Positions 36,124-44,483 are shown, counted from the first letter of the stretch. The stretch is DNA of 64,000 nucleotides from Leclercia sp. AS011 (GCF_037152535.1 NZ_JBBCMA010000003.1:248001-312000), one strand, 5' to 3'. Made by a program: numbers and translations. The notes: generated from the sequence alone by a model not told the origin.

Positions 36124-37455
36124 ATGTCTCGTATAGAACAAGCTGTCCCCTACATAGCCACTAAAAAAACCAATTACCGCTTCGTGGTGCTGGCGTTAAT
36201 ATTTATTGTGTATGCCATTAATTATGCAGACAGAACCAATATTGGCGCGGTACTTCCTTTTATCATCGATGAATTTCATATCAATAATTTCGAGGCCGGC
36301 GCCATCGCCAGCATGTTTTTTTTAGGTTATGCCCTGAGCCAGATCCCGGCGGGCTTTTTTATTGCTAAAAAAGGCATTCGCGGCATGGTGGCACTGTCGA
36401 TATTTGGCTTCTCTGCCTTCACCTGGCTGATGGGCACCGCCACCTCGGTGCTGGGGCTGAAGTTTATCCGCCTCGGGCTCGGCCTGACGGAGGGACCCTG
36501 CCCGGTGGGGCTGGCCTCCACCATCAATAACTGGTTCCCGCCGAAGGAGAAAGCCACCGCCACCGGCGTCTATATCGCCGCCACCATGTTTGCGCCAATC
36601 CTGGTGCCGCCGCTGGCGGTGTGGATCGCCATGACCTGGGGCTGGCGCTGGGTCTTCTTCTCCTTCGCCATTCCGGGGCTGGTGATTGCCGTGCTCTGGT
36701 ATCTGCTGGTGCGTACCCGTCCTGCAGAGAGCCCGATGGTCTCTAAAGCCGAGCTGGAGACCATCGTCGGGGGACAAAACGCAGCGGAAACCCGCCGGGA
36801 AAACATCGTGATTGAACCGCGCTTTAACCGGCTCGACCGGCTGATTCGTGTGCGCGAGCTGGCCCCGATAGGCACGGTGAAAGGGCTCTTCACCTCGAAG
36901 AATATACTTGGCGACTGCGTGGCCTACTTCATGATGGTGAGCGTGCTCTACGGTCTGCTGACCTGGATCCCGCTCTACCTGGTCAAAGAGAAAGGCTTTA
37001 CCTTCATGAGCATGGGGCTGGTGGCCAGCATGCCCTGCATCGGCGGCTTTATCGGGGCGATTTTCGGCGGCTATGTTTCGGACAAGCTGCTGGGGCGCCG
37101 CCGTAAGCCGACCATGATGTTTACCGCCATCAGCACCGTATTGATGATGGTCATCATGCTCAATATTCCGCAAAGCACCGTGGCGGTGTGCATGGGACTC
37201 TTCTTTGTTGGCCTGTGCCTGAATATCGGCTGGCCCGCTTTTACCGCCTACGGCATGGCGGTAGCGGACAGTAAAACCTATCCCATCGCCGCATCCATTA
37301 TTAACAGCGGCGGTAATCTCGGCGGATTTGTTTCGCCAATGCTGGCGGGTTATCTGCTGGATAAAACAGGAAGTTTTAATTCCGTCTTTATTTATTTCGG
37401 TATTTGCGCAGCCATTGGATTATTAATGATTACCCTGCTGGAAGAGCCGAAATAA
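36124..37455 (+). CDS. MFS transporter, anion:cation symporter family
   Basis: The 443-residue protein has 12 membrane helices and the family-typical N-terminal pattern YAINYADRTNIGAVLPFI, as in glucarate, galactarate and hexuronate carriers (GudP/ExuT type). It is the first gene of a four-gene operon divergent from a LysR gene. The SDR and split transketolase downstream suggest that a sugar acid or polyol-like substrate is imported with protons. The substrate cannot be read from sequence. Confidence 0.88.
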   Translation: MSRIEQAVPYIATKKTNYRFVVLALIFIVYAINYADRTNIGAVLPFIIDEFHINNFEAGAIASMFFLGYALSQIPAGFFIAKKGIRGMVALSIFGFSAFTWLMGTATSVLGLKFIRLGLGLTEGPCPVGLASTINNWFPPKEKATATGVYIAATMFAPILVPPLAVWIAMTWGWRWVFFSFAIPGLVIAVLWYLLVRTRPAESPMVSKAELETIVGGQNAAETRRENIVIEPRFNRLDRLIRVRELAPIGTVKGLFTSKNILGDCVAYFMMVSVLYGLLTWIPLYLVKEKGFTFMSMGLVASMPCIGGFIGAIFGGYVSDKLLGRRRKPTMMFTAISTVLMMVIMLNIPQSTVAVCMGLFFVGLCLNIGWPAFTAYGMAVADSKTYPIAASIINSGGNLGGFVSPMLAGYLLDKTGSFNSVFIYFGICAAIGLLMITLLEEPK

Positions 37456-37491
37456 TAAATTAAACACCTCTCAATATTATGGAGTAAATAT

Positions 37492-38241
37492 ATGCTACTG
37501 AAAGATAAAGTCGCCGTTATTACCGGCGCGGCTTCCGTACGCGGTTTGGGGTTCGCCACGGCAAAACTCTATGCCGAACAGGGCGCGAAGGTGGTCATTA
37601 TTGATTTAGATGCAGAGGCCAGTAAGCAGGCGGCGGCAAGCCTGGGCGAAGGGCATCTGGGGCTGGCGGCGAACGTCAGCAACGAGTTGCAGGTTAACGC
37701 CGCTATCGAGCAGGTGCTGGGCAAATACGGGCGGATCGATATTCTGGTCAATAACGCCGGCATCACCCAGCCTATTAAGCTGATGGATATTAAGCGCGAA
37801 AACTATGACGCGGTGCTGGATGTCAGCCTGCGCGGCACGCTCTTAATGTCCCAGGCCGTCATTCCCACCATGCGCGCCCAGCAGTCCGGCAGCATCGTCT
37901 GCATCTCCTCGGTGTCGGCCCAGCGCGGCGGCGGCATCTTCGGCGGGCCGCATTACAGTGCCGCCAAAGCGGGCGTGCTGGGGCTGGCGAAGGCGATGGC
38001 CCGCGAACTGGGGCCGGACAACGTGCGGGTTAACTGCATCACCCCGGGGCTGATTCAGACCGACATCACCGCCGGCAAACTCTCGGACGAGATGAAAACC
38101 GCCATTCTGGCGGGCATTCCGCTTAACCGCCTCGGCGACGCGCAGGATATCGCCCGCGCCGCGCTGTTCCTCGGCAGCGATCTCTCCTCTTACTCCACCG
38201 GCATCACCCTCGATGTCAACGGCGGCATGCTGATCCACTAA
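37492..38241 (+). CDS. short-chain dehydrogenase/reductase in the transketolase operon
   Basis: The 249-residue Rossmann protein has the catalytic YxxxK (HYSAAKAG), the upstream serine (CISSVSAQ) and the structural NNAG motif (LVNNAGITQP). The cofactor loop reads TGAASVRGLGFATA, two residues longer than the usual TGxxxGxG. Asp in IIDLDAE suggests NAD specificity. It probably oxidises the imported substrate to a ketose that feeds the transketolase. It closely follows the transporter and precedes the transketolase by 12 bases. Confidence 0.88.
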   Translation: MLLKDKVAVITGAASVRGLGFATAKLYAEQGAKVVIIDLDAEASKQAAASLGEGHLGLAANVSNELQVNAAIEQVLGKYGRIDILVNNAGITQPIKLMDIKRENYDAVLDVSLRGTLLMSQAVIPTMRAQQSGSIVCISSVSAQRGGGIFGGPHYSAAKAGVLGLAKAMARELGPDNVRVNCITPGLIQTDITAGKLSDEMKTAILAGIPLNRLGDAQDIARAALFLGSDLSSYSTGITLDVNGGMLIH

Positions 38242-38253
38242 GGAGACAGGATT

Positions 38254-39099
38254 ATGACTGATACCACGATTCAACAGGTCGCCGCCGCCGCGTGGCGCAT
38301 CCGCCGCTACGCCCTGCGGATGGGCGAAGTGCAGGGGCAGGGCTATATCGGCCAGGCGCTGGGCTACGCGGACGTGCTGGCCACCGCCTTTGCCCACGGC
38401 ATGACCTTCAGGCCCGACGAGCCGGAGTGGGAAGGGCGCGACCGCTTTCTGCTCTCCCACGGCCACTACGCCATCGCCTGCTACGCGGCGCTGATCGAGG
38501 CGGGCATTATTCCCGAAGAGGAGCTGGAGACCTACGGCTCCGACGACAGCCGCCTGCCGATGTCCGGCATGGCCACCTATACGCCGGGCATGGAGATCTC
38601 CGGCGGCTCGCTGGGGCAGGGATTGAGCATCGGCGTGGGTATGGCTCTGGGGCTGAAGCACAAGGGGAGTGATGCCTGGGTGGTGAACTCCATGTCCGAT
38701 GGCGAACTGGACGAGGGCTCCACCTGGGAAGCGGCGATGTCCGCCGCCCACCACGGCCTGTCGAACCTGATCGTGCTGGTGGATATCAACCGCCAACAGG
38801 CCGACGGCAACTCGCACAAAATCCTCGGCTTTGAGCCGCTGGAAGATAAGTGGACCTCGTTTGGCTGGTACGTGCAGCGGGTCAACGGCAACGACGTGCC
38901 GGCGCTGGTGGCGGCGTTTGATAACGCGAAGCGCTATCCGGAGAATCAGCCCCGCGTCATCCTCTGCGACACTCTGATGGGCAAAGGCGTACCTTTCCTT
39001 GAGCAGCGCGACAAGAACCATTTTATCCGCGTGGACGCTGACGAGTGGCAAAAAGCGCTCGCGGTGCTGGACGCGAACAAACCGGAAGGAGTGCAGTGA
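38254..39099 (+). CDS. transketolase, N-terminal (TPP-binding) subunit
   Basis: The 281-residue protein corresponds to the N-terminal third of full-length transketolase. It has the thiamine diphosphate region (SDGELDEGSTWEAAMSAAHH then VLVDINRQQADG) and histidines LSHGHY. The first glycine of the usual GDG motif is replaced by serine, a change seen in split transketolases. A separate gene encodes the remaining domains, so the enzyme should be a heteromer. The stop overlaps the next start (TGATG). Confidence 0.9.
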   Translation: MTDTTIQQVAAAAWRIRRYALRMGEVQGQGYIGQALGYADVLATAFAHGMTFRPDEPEWEGRDRFLLSHGHYAIACYAALIEAGIIPEEELETYGSDDSRLPMSGMATYTPGMEISGGSLGQGLSIGVGMALGLKHKGSDAWVVNSMSDGELDEGSTWEAAMSAAHHGLSNLIVLVDINRQQADGNSHKILGFEPLEDKWTSFGWYVQRVNGNDVPALVAAFDNAKRYPENQPRVILCDTLMGKGVPFLEQRDKNHFIRVDADEWQKALAVLDANKPEGVQ

Positions 39100-40097
39100 T
39101 GAGCCAGACCACCGAGAAAAAACCGCGTTTAACCACCTCAGCGATGATCGCCTCTATTGCCGAAGAGGGGCAGGAGACCCGCGCCGCGCCCTTCGGCCAC
39201 GCGCTGGTGAAGCTGGCAGAGCAGCGCCCGGAGATCGTCGGCATGACGGCGGATCTGTCGAAATACACCGACCTGCATATCTTTGCCCAGGCGCACCCGG
39301 AACGCTTCTTCCAGATGGGGATGGCGGAACAGCTGCTGATGGGCGCTGCCGGCGGGATGGCGAAAGAGGGCTTTATTCCCTTCGCCACCACCTACGCGGT
39401 GTTTGCCACCCGCCGCGCCTATGATTTTATTCATCAGGTGATTGCCGAAGAGCACCTGAACGTGAAGATCTGCGCGGCGCTGCCGGGATTGACCACCGGT
39501 TACGGCCCCAGCCATCAGGCGACGGAAGATCTCGCCATCATGCGCGGCATTCCGGGCATGACGATTATCGATCCCTGTGACGCGATAGACACCGAGCAGG
39601 CGGTGCCGGCCATGGCAGAGCACGATGGCCCGGTCTATATGCGCCTGCTGCGCGGCAAGGTGCCGGTGGTGCTGGACCAGTACAACTACCAGTTCAAAAT
39701 CGGCAAAGCCGCGCTGCTGGAGGAGGGAAGCGACGTACTGATTATCGCCTCCGGCCTGATGACCATGCGGGCGCTGGAGGCGGCGAAGCAGCTGCGTAAA
39801 GACAACATCAGCGTGGCGGTGCTCCACTCGCCCACCATCAAGCCGCTAGACGAAGAGACCATACTGGCGCAGGCGGCGAAGCCGGGCAGGCTGGTGGTGG
39901 TGGCGGAAAACCACAGTAGCGTGGGTGGCCTGTGTGAGGCGGTGGCGTCACTGCTGATGCGTAACCGGGTGCACGTCGATTTTGATACCGTCGCCCTGCC
40001 GGATGCCTTCCTCGACGCCGGTGCGCTGCCGACCCTGCACGACCGCTACGGGATCTCCACCGCGGCGATGGTGGAAAAAATCCGCCGCAGGCTCTGA
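39099..40097 (+). CDS. transketolase, C-terminal (pyrimidine-binding) subunit
   Basis: The 332-residue protein carries the pyrimidine-binding domain of transketolase, including the catalytic glutamate in MGMAEQLLMGAAGG, and the C-terminal domain. The start is the ATG at 39099 (MSQTTEKKPRLTTSAMI), coupled to the upstream subunit; a longer in-frame extension overlaps that gene and is rejected. Together the pair should move a two-carbon unit from a ketose or keto acid. A GC-rich hairpin follows at 40104. Confidence 0.9.
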   Translation: MSQTTEKKPRLTTSAMIASIAEEGQETRAAPFGHALVKLAEQRPEIVGMTADLSKYTDLHIFAQAHPERFFQMGMAEQLLMGAAGGMAKEGFIPFATTYAVFATRRAYDFIHQVIAEEHLNVKICAALPGLTTGYGPSHQATEDLAIMRGIPGMTIIDPCDAIDTEQAVPAMAEHDGPVYMRLLRGKVPVVLDQYNYQFKIGKAALLEEGSDVLIIASGLMTMRALEAAKQLRKDNISVAVLHSPTIKPLDEETILAQAAKPGRLVVVAENHSSVGGLCEAVASLLMRNRVHVDFDTVALPDAFLDAGALPTLHDRYGISTAAMVEKIRRRL

Positions 40098-40103
40098 CCC
40101 TGA

Positions 40104-40128
40104 CCGGGGCGAGGCCGACTCGCCCCGG
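40104..40128. terminator. GC-rich hairpin between convergent genes
   Basis: A perfect 10-base stem (CCGGGGCGAG / CTCGCCCCGG) with a 5-base loop lies between the transketolase and the convergent SDR gene. No T-run follows on either strand, so it may protect or pause transcripts rather than act as a classical terminator. Confidence 0.5.
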
Positions 40129-40134
40129 ATATCC

Positions 40135-40737
40135 TCAGTAACCCACCTTATACACCCGCCCGCTCTGCACTCCCTCCACGCTGCGGCGATAGGCCAGGGC
40201 CACGGTTGCGGCGGGCACGCTTTCGAAGCCCGGGAAGAAACCGTCGTAGGCTTCGGCGGATTCGGTGAGCACCGTCGGGCTAATCAGGTTGATGCGGATC
40301 CCGCGCGGTAACTCGCAGGCGGCGGCGCGGACAAAGCCCTCCAGCGCAGCGTTTACCGTGGTGGCATTCACCCCCTGGGCAATGGGCTCGTGGGCCACAA
40401 TCCCGCTGATCAGGGTTATCGATCCGCCTTCATTCAGGTAGTGCTGCCCGGTCAGCGCCAGCCGCACCTGACCCAGTAATTTGTCCTGTAACCCTTGGTT
40501 AAACTGGCTGTCGGTCATGGTAGAGAGCGGGCCAAAGTGCAGCCCGCCGCTGGCGGAAACAATCGCATCCACCGGGCCGATCTTCTCGAACAGCGCCTGC
40601 ACGCTGGCCTGGGAGGTGATATCCACCTGATGATCGCCTTTCGTGCGACCTACGCGAATAACCTCATGACGACGACTCAACTCTTCTGTAACGGCCTGAC
40701 CGACCGTACCGCTGGCACCAATAATGACGATTTTCAT
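40135..40737 (-). CDS. SDR-fold protein lacking the catalytic tyrosine
   Basis: The 200-residue protein starts at ATG 40737 (MKIVIIGASGTVGQAVTEEL), giving a clear dinucleotide-binding loop, and has the serine-strand segment ITLISGIVAHEP. Where SDRs have YxxxK it reads GVNATTVNAALEGF, so the catalytic Tyr and Lys are missing. This is typical of a divergent subfamily of small SDR-like proteins. NAD(P)H may be bound but oxidoreductase activity is doubtful. It is divergent from a LysR gene that probably controls it. Confidence 0.85.
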   Translation of the reverse strand: MKIVIIGASGTVGQAVTEELSRRHEVIRVGRTKGDHQVDITSQASVQALFEKIGPVDAIVSASGGLHFGPLSTMTDSQFNQGLQDKLLGQVRLALTGQHYLNEGGSITLISGIVAHEPIAQGVNATTVNAALEGFVRAAACELPRGIRINLISPTVLTESAEAYDGFFPGFESVPAATVALAYRRSVEGVQSGRVYKVGY

Positions 40738-40835
40738 AGCCGACTCCTGTGTGTTGTGAGCCCTCATTGTTTAATAAATAAAAAGGCAGATAAACTGGGC
40801 TAAAGTTAGAACATTGCTAACCAGGGGTTTGTAAT

Positions 40836-41717
40836 ATGGATAAATTTCGCGGCATGGAGACTTTTATCGCGGTGGTGGAGAGCGGCAGCTTCACCGGGGC
40901 CGCCGCGCGGCTGGAGATGTCGGCGGTGATGGTCGGAAAGTACATCGCGCAACTGGAGGCCCGGCTCGGCACCCGGCTGCTGGAGCGCAATACCCGCCGT
41001 CAGAGTCTGACCGACGCCGGACGGGTCTGGTTTGACGAGGCAAAGCGGGTCCTCGAGCAGGTCGCCATCGCCGAAAGCTCGGTGGAGCGCCTGCGTACCG
41101 CCCCCGCGGGCACGCTGCGGGTGACCGCGCCCACCTCGTTCGGCGGGTGCGTGATTGCCCCGCTGACCGCCACCTTTTTGCAGCGTTTCCCGGAGGTACG
41201 CGTCGAGCTGGATCTCACTAACCGGATGGTCGATCTGGTGGAGGAGGGGGTGGATCTGGCAATCCGCATTGGCGACATCCACACCGAGGATCTGGTGGCG
41301 AAATACCTCTGCCCGTACCGGATGGTGATTTGCGCCGCGCCGGACTATTTAGCCCGTCACGGCACGCCGCAAACGCCGGACGATCTGGTGGATCATCTCT
41401 GTTTGTCCCACACGGTCTGGACCGCGCGCAACGAGTGGCGGCTGCCGGGCGTGGAAGGGGAGGTGCGCTGGAAGCGCGATGCGATTTTGCGCTGCAACGA
41501 CGGGTACGGGCTGCGGATGGCGGCGATTGCCGGGGCGGGATTGCTGTTGCAACCGGAGGTGCTGGTGGCGGACGAGCTGGCGAGTGGTCGGCTTATACGC
41601 GTGTTAGAAGGTTACACACCACAACCCCGACCGGTGCATCTTTTGTGGCGTCAGGACTTACGGCCTTTGCCGAAATTAACCCAGTTTATCGCCCATATTA
41701 TGCAAGCCGGGGAATAG
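40836..41717 (+). CDS. LysR-family regulator divergent from the SDR gene
   Basis: The 293-residue protein has an N-terminal winged helix-turn-helix (MDKFRGMETFIAVVESGSFT onward to about 60) and a LysR effector domain of the DmlR/PecT-like subgroup (LDLTNRMVDLVEEGVDLAIR). Its gene and the small SDR gene are separated by 98 bases and read apart. This is a common self-contained pair in enterobacteria. Targets and inducer are unknown. Confidence 0.9.
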   Translation: MDKFRGMETFIAVVESGSFTGAAARLEMSAVMVGKYIAQLEARLGTRLLERNTRRQSLTDAGRVWFDEAKRVLEQVAIAESSVERLRTAPAGTLRVTAPTSFGGCVIAPLTATFLQRFPEVRVELDLTNRMVDLVEEGVDLAIRIGDIHTEDLVAKYLCPYRMVICAAPDYLARHGTPQTPDDLVDHLCLSHTVWTARNEWRLPGVEGEVRWKRDAILRCNDGYGLRMAAIAGAGLLLQPEVLVADELASGRLIRVLEGYTPQPRPVHLLWRQDLRPLPKLTQFIAHIMQAGE

Positions 41718-41726
41718 TGCGGTCTG

Positions 41727-41812
41727 TAACGCCCGGCGGCGCTGCGCTTGCCGGGCCTACAAAACCCCGAACCGCACCGACCCGTAGGCCGGGTAAGGCA
41801 TCAGGCCGCACC
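41727..41812. repeat. BIME between the LysR gene and the Ail-like gene
   Basis: Two opposed REP units lie at about 41727-41760 (CGCCCGGCGGCGCTGCGCTT then GCCGGGCCTAC) and 41783-41812 (GTAGGCCGGGTAAGGCATCA). They occupy the gap between two convergent gene ends. Confidence 0.85.
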
Positions 41813-41814
41813 AA

Positions 41815-42375
41815 TCAGAAACGATAACCTACGCCCACATTCCAGCCGTTGATCCCGTAATCATCACCCAGGTCTGCCGTGGTGCCTTCGTAACCGACGT
41901 GGATCGCCAGTTCAGGCGTGGCGTTGAACTGCAGGCCCGCCCCGTAGGCGAAGGAAGTGGATTTGTCATCGATGCCGTCGCGCTGGGTATAGTTGTCGCC
42001 GCCGTTCACCCAGGTCGTGTGGCCGTCAGCTTTCACGCGGGCCACACCGCCCAGCGCATACAGGGAAACGAACTCATTCAGGCGATAAGCCGGGCCTGCC
42101 ATCAGGGAGTAGTATTTCACTTCGATATGGTTTTTAACGGAGTCAGAGAAGAGGTAATAATGCTCGTCCTGATCGCCGCTCATATAGGTAAATGAACCCA
42201 CCAGGCTGACCGGGGAATCCCACTCATAGCGATACTGAACGTTCACGCCACGAATATTTTTAAAGTCTTCAACGTTACTCTGCGCATAACCCACAGAGAC
42301 GGTCTGATTATCCGCCAGAGCCGCGCCGCTTGTCAGAGTTGCCGCAACCCATACCGCCAGAGCTATTTTTTTCAT
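41815..42375 (-). CDS. Ail/Lom/OmpX-family outer membrane protein
   Basis: The 186-residue protein has a signal peptide (cleavage after about residue 21, GAALA-DNQ) and an eight-stranded barrel pattern ending in GWNVGVGYRF, the C-terminal phenylalanine needed for BAM insertion. Strand motifs VSVGYAQSN, YSLMAGPAYRL and LQFNATPELAIHVGYEG are typical of the OmpX/Ail/Lom group. Members mediate adhesion or serum resistance. It is longer than OmpX (171 aa) and lies at the end of the CDI island. Its leader shares an Rcs-box-like element with cdiB. Confidence 0.9.
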   Translation of the reverse strand: MKKIALAVWVAATLTSGAALADNQTVSVGYAQSNVEDFKNIRGVNVQYRYEWDSPVSLVGSFTYMSGDQDEHYYLFSDSVKNHIEVKYYSLMAGPAYRLNEFVSLYALGGVARVKADGHTTWVNGGDNYTQRDGIDDKSTSFAYGAGLQFNATPELAIHVGYEGTTADLGDDYGINGWNVGVGYRF

Positions 42376-42496
42376 TTTCCGTAATCCATGTTGTCGTTTT
42401 TTATAGATGAAGCCAGATATATCCCCAAACCATGCTGGAGATACGCCACCGCAAATAAAGCGATAAAATTGTTGGTTTTTTTGCCAGGGGATGAAA

Positions 42497-42561
42497 TAGG
42501 GAATAATCTTAAAGGCCGGAATAGTCCTGGAATTTGCCTCCCCTATATTGGTAGGGTCTGG
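42497..42561 (-). promoter_or_regulatory. Rcs-box-like tandem element upstream of the Ail-like gene
   Basis: Read on the minus strand, TAAGATTATTCCCTA (42497-42511) matches 11 of the first 12 bases of the RcsAB box TAAGAATATTCCTA. A second weaker copy (AGGACTATTCCGG, 42516-42528) lies 18 bases away. The same arrangement, with further similarity ending in GGTAGG, is found before cdiB. Rcs binding is inferred from consensus alone. Confidence 0.4.
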
Positions 42562-42564
42562 CGC

Positions 42565-42900
42565 TTAGTTGTCATATTTAAAGTTAATAACGATCCTGAG
42601 CGTTTCAACATCGACCGTTATTTCACAGGCGTGCCAGAAAGAGGGCTGTTGTGATGAGATGTTATCAACAAAAAATCTCCTCAGCTCAACCAGAAGGTCC
42701 AGCAAATCAGCATTAGCTTGTGCGCCTGCAGTAAACCAGTTTGTCTCACCTGAGGTGCTGGAAACATAATCAAATTCACATTTGCAGTGATCATCTTCGG
42801 GCGACAGCTCAGCGCGCGCGATGATTTTTGCGGCGTTATCGGGTGCTGCGGCTATTAAGACCGAGCCAATATCATTATAAATAGCCTGGGAATCGCGCAT
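42565..42900 (-). CDS. YezG-like immunity protein (copy 1)
   Basis: The 111-residue acidic cytoplasmic protein is clearly homologous to the product of 43700-44032 (roughly 60% identical by eye; both share LLDLLVELR and FFVDN). The pattern IYNDIGSVLIAAAPDNAAKI resembles YezG/DUF600 immunity proteins that neutralise polymorphic DNase-type toxins. It lies at the end of a train of orphan immunity genes downstream of cdiA and has no full toxin gene beside it. Confidence 0.7.
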   Translation of the reverse strand: MRDSQAIYNDIGSVLIAAAPDNAAKIIARAELSPEDDHCKCEFDYVSSTSGETNWFTAGAQANADLLDLLVELRRFFVDNISSQQPSFWHACEITVDVETLRIVINFKYDN

Positions 42901-42935
42901 ATTTTTCTATCCCTTATTCCGTCATTGTTGAGCAC

Positions 42936-43040
42936 TTAATTACATTTTCCCGTGGGCGCTTTAAGCGGCCCGCACTGGTCGAAGCCCAGCACCACGCATC
43001 CGCTCAGAAAAATAGTGATGCCGGGGATAAGATGTTTCAT
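42936..43040 (-). CDS. 34-aa mini-lipoprotein
   Basis: A very short gene starts at ATG 43040, preceded by GGGAG, and ends in TAA at 42936-42938. The peptide is MKHLIPGITIFLSGC followed by VVLGFDQCGPLKAPTGKCN, with a clear lipobox (FLSGC, Cys15). The mature part would be 20 residues with two further cysteines. It lies between two immunity genes on the same strand. The function is unknown; possibilities include a lysis-type lipoprotein or a membrane component of an immunity module. Confidence 0.6.
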   Translation of the reverse strand: MKHLIPGITIFLSGCVVLGFDQCGPLKAPTGKCN

Positions 43041-43055
43041 TTGTGACTCCCTGTA

Positions 43056-43697
43056 TTAATCCTTGTCAATTAACCTTAGCTGGATGTTGCTGCCATCGGG
43101 TACATCTCTTATTTGCAATGCAATATTGGCTCTTGCTTTAATGGCCACTGTCGATTTTTCTAAATAAAGATTATCTGGCTCATACTCGCCACCTGCAACA
43201 AACGGCACTTTGGGAACTAAACGATAACCCACTGGTATTGGACCATGCTTCTTTTGCCATGCGTTTGCCAGGGGATAGCCTGTTAGGACATCATAATCTT
43301 CCATGATTATTTTACACCATTCGTTTATATCTCGCGCAAGATACTCAAAAGCGCCAGTCTCAGGATCGAAAGAGTATATTCCCTTTTGTTTTATACAAAA
43401 TTGACCGCCAAAAACATCTTCAGCGAAGAAGAGGGCGTTACGAGCAAGATCATCGTAACACTCAATCCATAAGCTATTATCATTCCAGTCGATGAGGCCG
43501 ATCTCTTCCCCGTCTGTCTGAAAAGGGAAAACATGTAGAGCTGACTCAAAGCCATAAAATCCGTTTCGTTTATTTAATAAATTAATTAAATCCTCAATCA
43601 AAGGATAATCATGAAAAGCTGCGGGTAGTTTTTGCCCCTTTCCTGAGGAAATATCACCACTGCAAACGGGTAAGAGTTTTTCCAAAAATATAGACAT
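43056..43697 (-). CDS. SUKH (SMI1/KNR4-like) immunity protein, probable
   Basis: The 213-residue protein has the pattern of SUKH superfamily immunity proteins: an N-terminal LPAAFHDYPLIEDLINLLNK region, a GFYGFESALHVFP segment and a central IGLIDWNDNSLW. No signal or membrane helix is present. It starts 2 bases after the YezG-like gene at 43700, so the two are co-transcribed. SUKH proteins neutralise diverse nuclease toxins; the cognate toxin here is not visible. Confidence 0.6.
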   Translation of the reverse strand: MSIFLEKLLPVCSGDISSGKGQKLPAAFHDYPLIEDLINLLNKRNGFYGFESALHVFPFQTDGEEIGLIDWNDNSLWIECYDDLARNALFFAEDVFGGQFCIKQKGIYSFDPETGAFEYLARDINEWCKIIMEDYDVLTGYPLANAWQKKHGPIPVGYRLVPKVPFVAGGEYEPDNLYLEKSTVAIKARANIALQIRDVPDGSNIQLRLIDKD

Positions 43698-43699
43698 TT

Positions 43700-44032
43700 T
43701 TAGTTCTCATAATTAAAGTCAATGTTAATCCTGAGTGTTTCAACATTTACCGTTACCTCACAGCTTTGCCAGAAGGGCTTTTCGAGTGATTGAACGTTAT
43801 CAACGAAAAAATTCCTCAGTTCGACCAAAAGATCTAAAAGTCTTGCACTGGCATCCGCTGTTTCAGTAACCCAATGTTGGTTACCCTGATTATCAACATA
43901 GTCATAAGTAAACTCACCACAGTCGCTTTCAGGTTCTAACTTTGCGTTCAGAATGATTTTGACCGCATCCTCAGGCGCGATCGAAAGCAATACCGCACCA
44001 ATGTCATTATAAATATCCTGCGATTCACGCAT
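43700..44032 (-). CDS. YezG-like immunity protein (copy 2)
   Basis: The 110-residue protein is a paralogue of the one at 42565-42900 (shared MR-SQ-IYNDIG start and VNVETLRI-I-F end). GGAGGAAAG precedes the ATG. It lies directly downstream of a short reading frame that may be a toxin C-terminal tail (44070-44225), the layout of an orphan toxin-immunity module in CDI loci. Confidence 0.7.
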   Translation of the reverse strand: MRESQDIYNDIGAVLLSIAPEDAVKIILNAKLEPESDCGEFTYDYVDNQGNQHWVTETADASARLLDLLVELRNFFVDNVQSLEKPFWQSCEVTVNVETLRINIDFNYEN

Positions 44033-44069
44033 CTTTCCTCCGGACAGAAAATTAGCTCATATGAGCTCT

Positions 44070-44225
44070 TTAGTGATGCTTAAATCTACACAGACGGGTT
44101 TCCAATGAAACACTAATTCCATCCCAGCGTATCGGGAAGGACTTGGACAAAGCCGGACTCATCCCCCGGTACGCTTTTGCAATCTCTGCAAAGGAAGCCA
44201 TAACCCGCGCGTTGTCAGCCAAAAT
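44070..44225 (-). pseudogene. possible toxin C-terminal tail remnant
   Basis: A 51-codon open frame without a proper start (in-frame stop TAA at 44226-44228) encodes MASFAEIAKAYRGMSPALSK then SFPIRWDGISVSLETRLCRF and ends 37 bases before the YezG-like immunity gene. CDI loci often keep displaced CdiA C-terminal fragments upstream of their immunity genes, and this fits that pattern by position. I do not recognise the toxin family, so a chance frame remains possible. Confidence 0.35.
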
Positions 44226-44231
44226 TTAGTA

Positions 44232-44462
44232 TCAACGGATACCAAAAATCCAGAACACCATCCCTGCGGGCATTCCTAAGCCACTGATTTTTAATATGGT
44301 AATCATTTCCTCTTTTCCGAATGGAAAAGGCTTATCAAAATCCCAGATTAGCCAGCCTTTCACCAGACAAGAAAAAACACCAATTATCATCAATGCGATG
44401 CACATCAAAAAACATATGCCCAAAAGCGCCCACAGGGATTTTTTGGAATTATCGAGTCTCAT
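44232..44462 (-). CDS. second CDI membrane immunity-like protein
   Basis: I choose ATG 44462 (MRLDNSKKSLWALLG) because it gives a length (76 aa) like the neighbouring CdiI candidate (74 aa); a TTG-started frame to 44483 has no spacing from its ribosome-binding sequence. The protein has two hydrophobic helices and shares the layout W-x-F-x-x-x-FPF then GLGMPAG with the cdiI gene product (GLPAGL). It looks like a duplicated or orphan immunity gene, perhaps against a related membrane-acting toxin. Confidence 0.65.
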   Translation of the reverse strand: MRLDNSKKSLWALLGICFLMCIALMIIGVFSCLVKGWLIWDFDKPFPFGKEEMITILKISGLGMPAGMVFWIFGIR

Positions 44463-44483
44463 TTTACTTTGCCATAAAGCCAA

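Noticed and set aside
44070..44225. An intact small toxin gene before the YezG-like immunity gene
   Set aside because: The frame lacks a credible start and is only 51 codons, so I list it only as a possible remnant.
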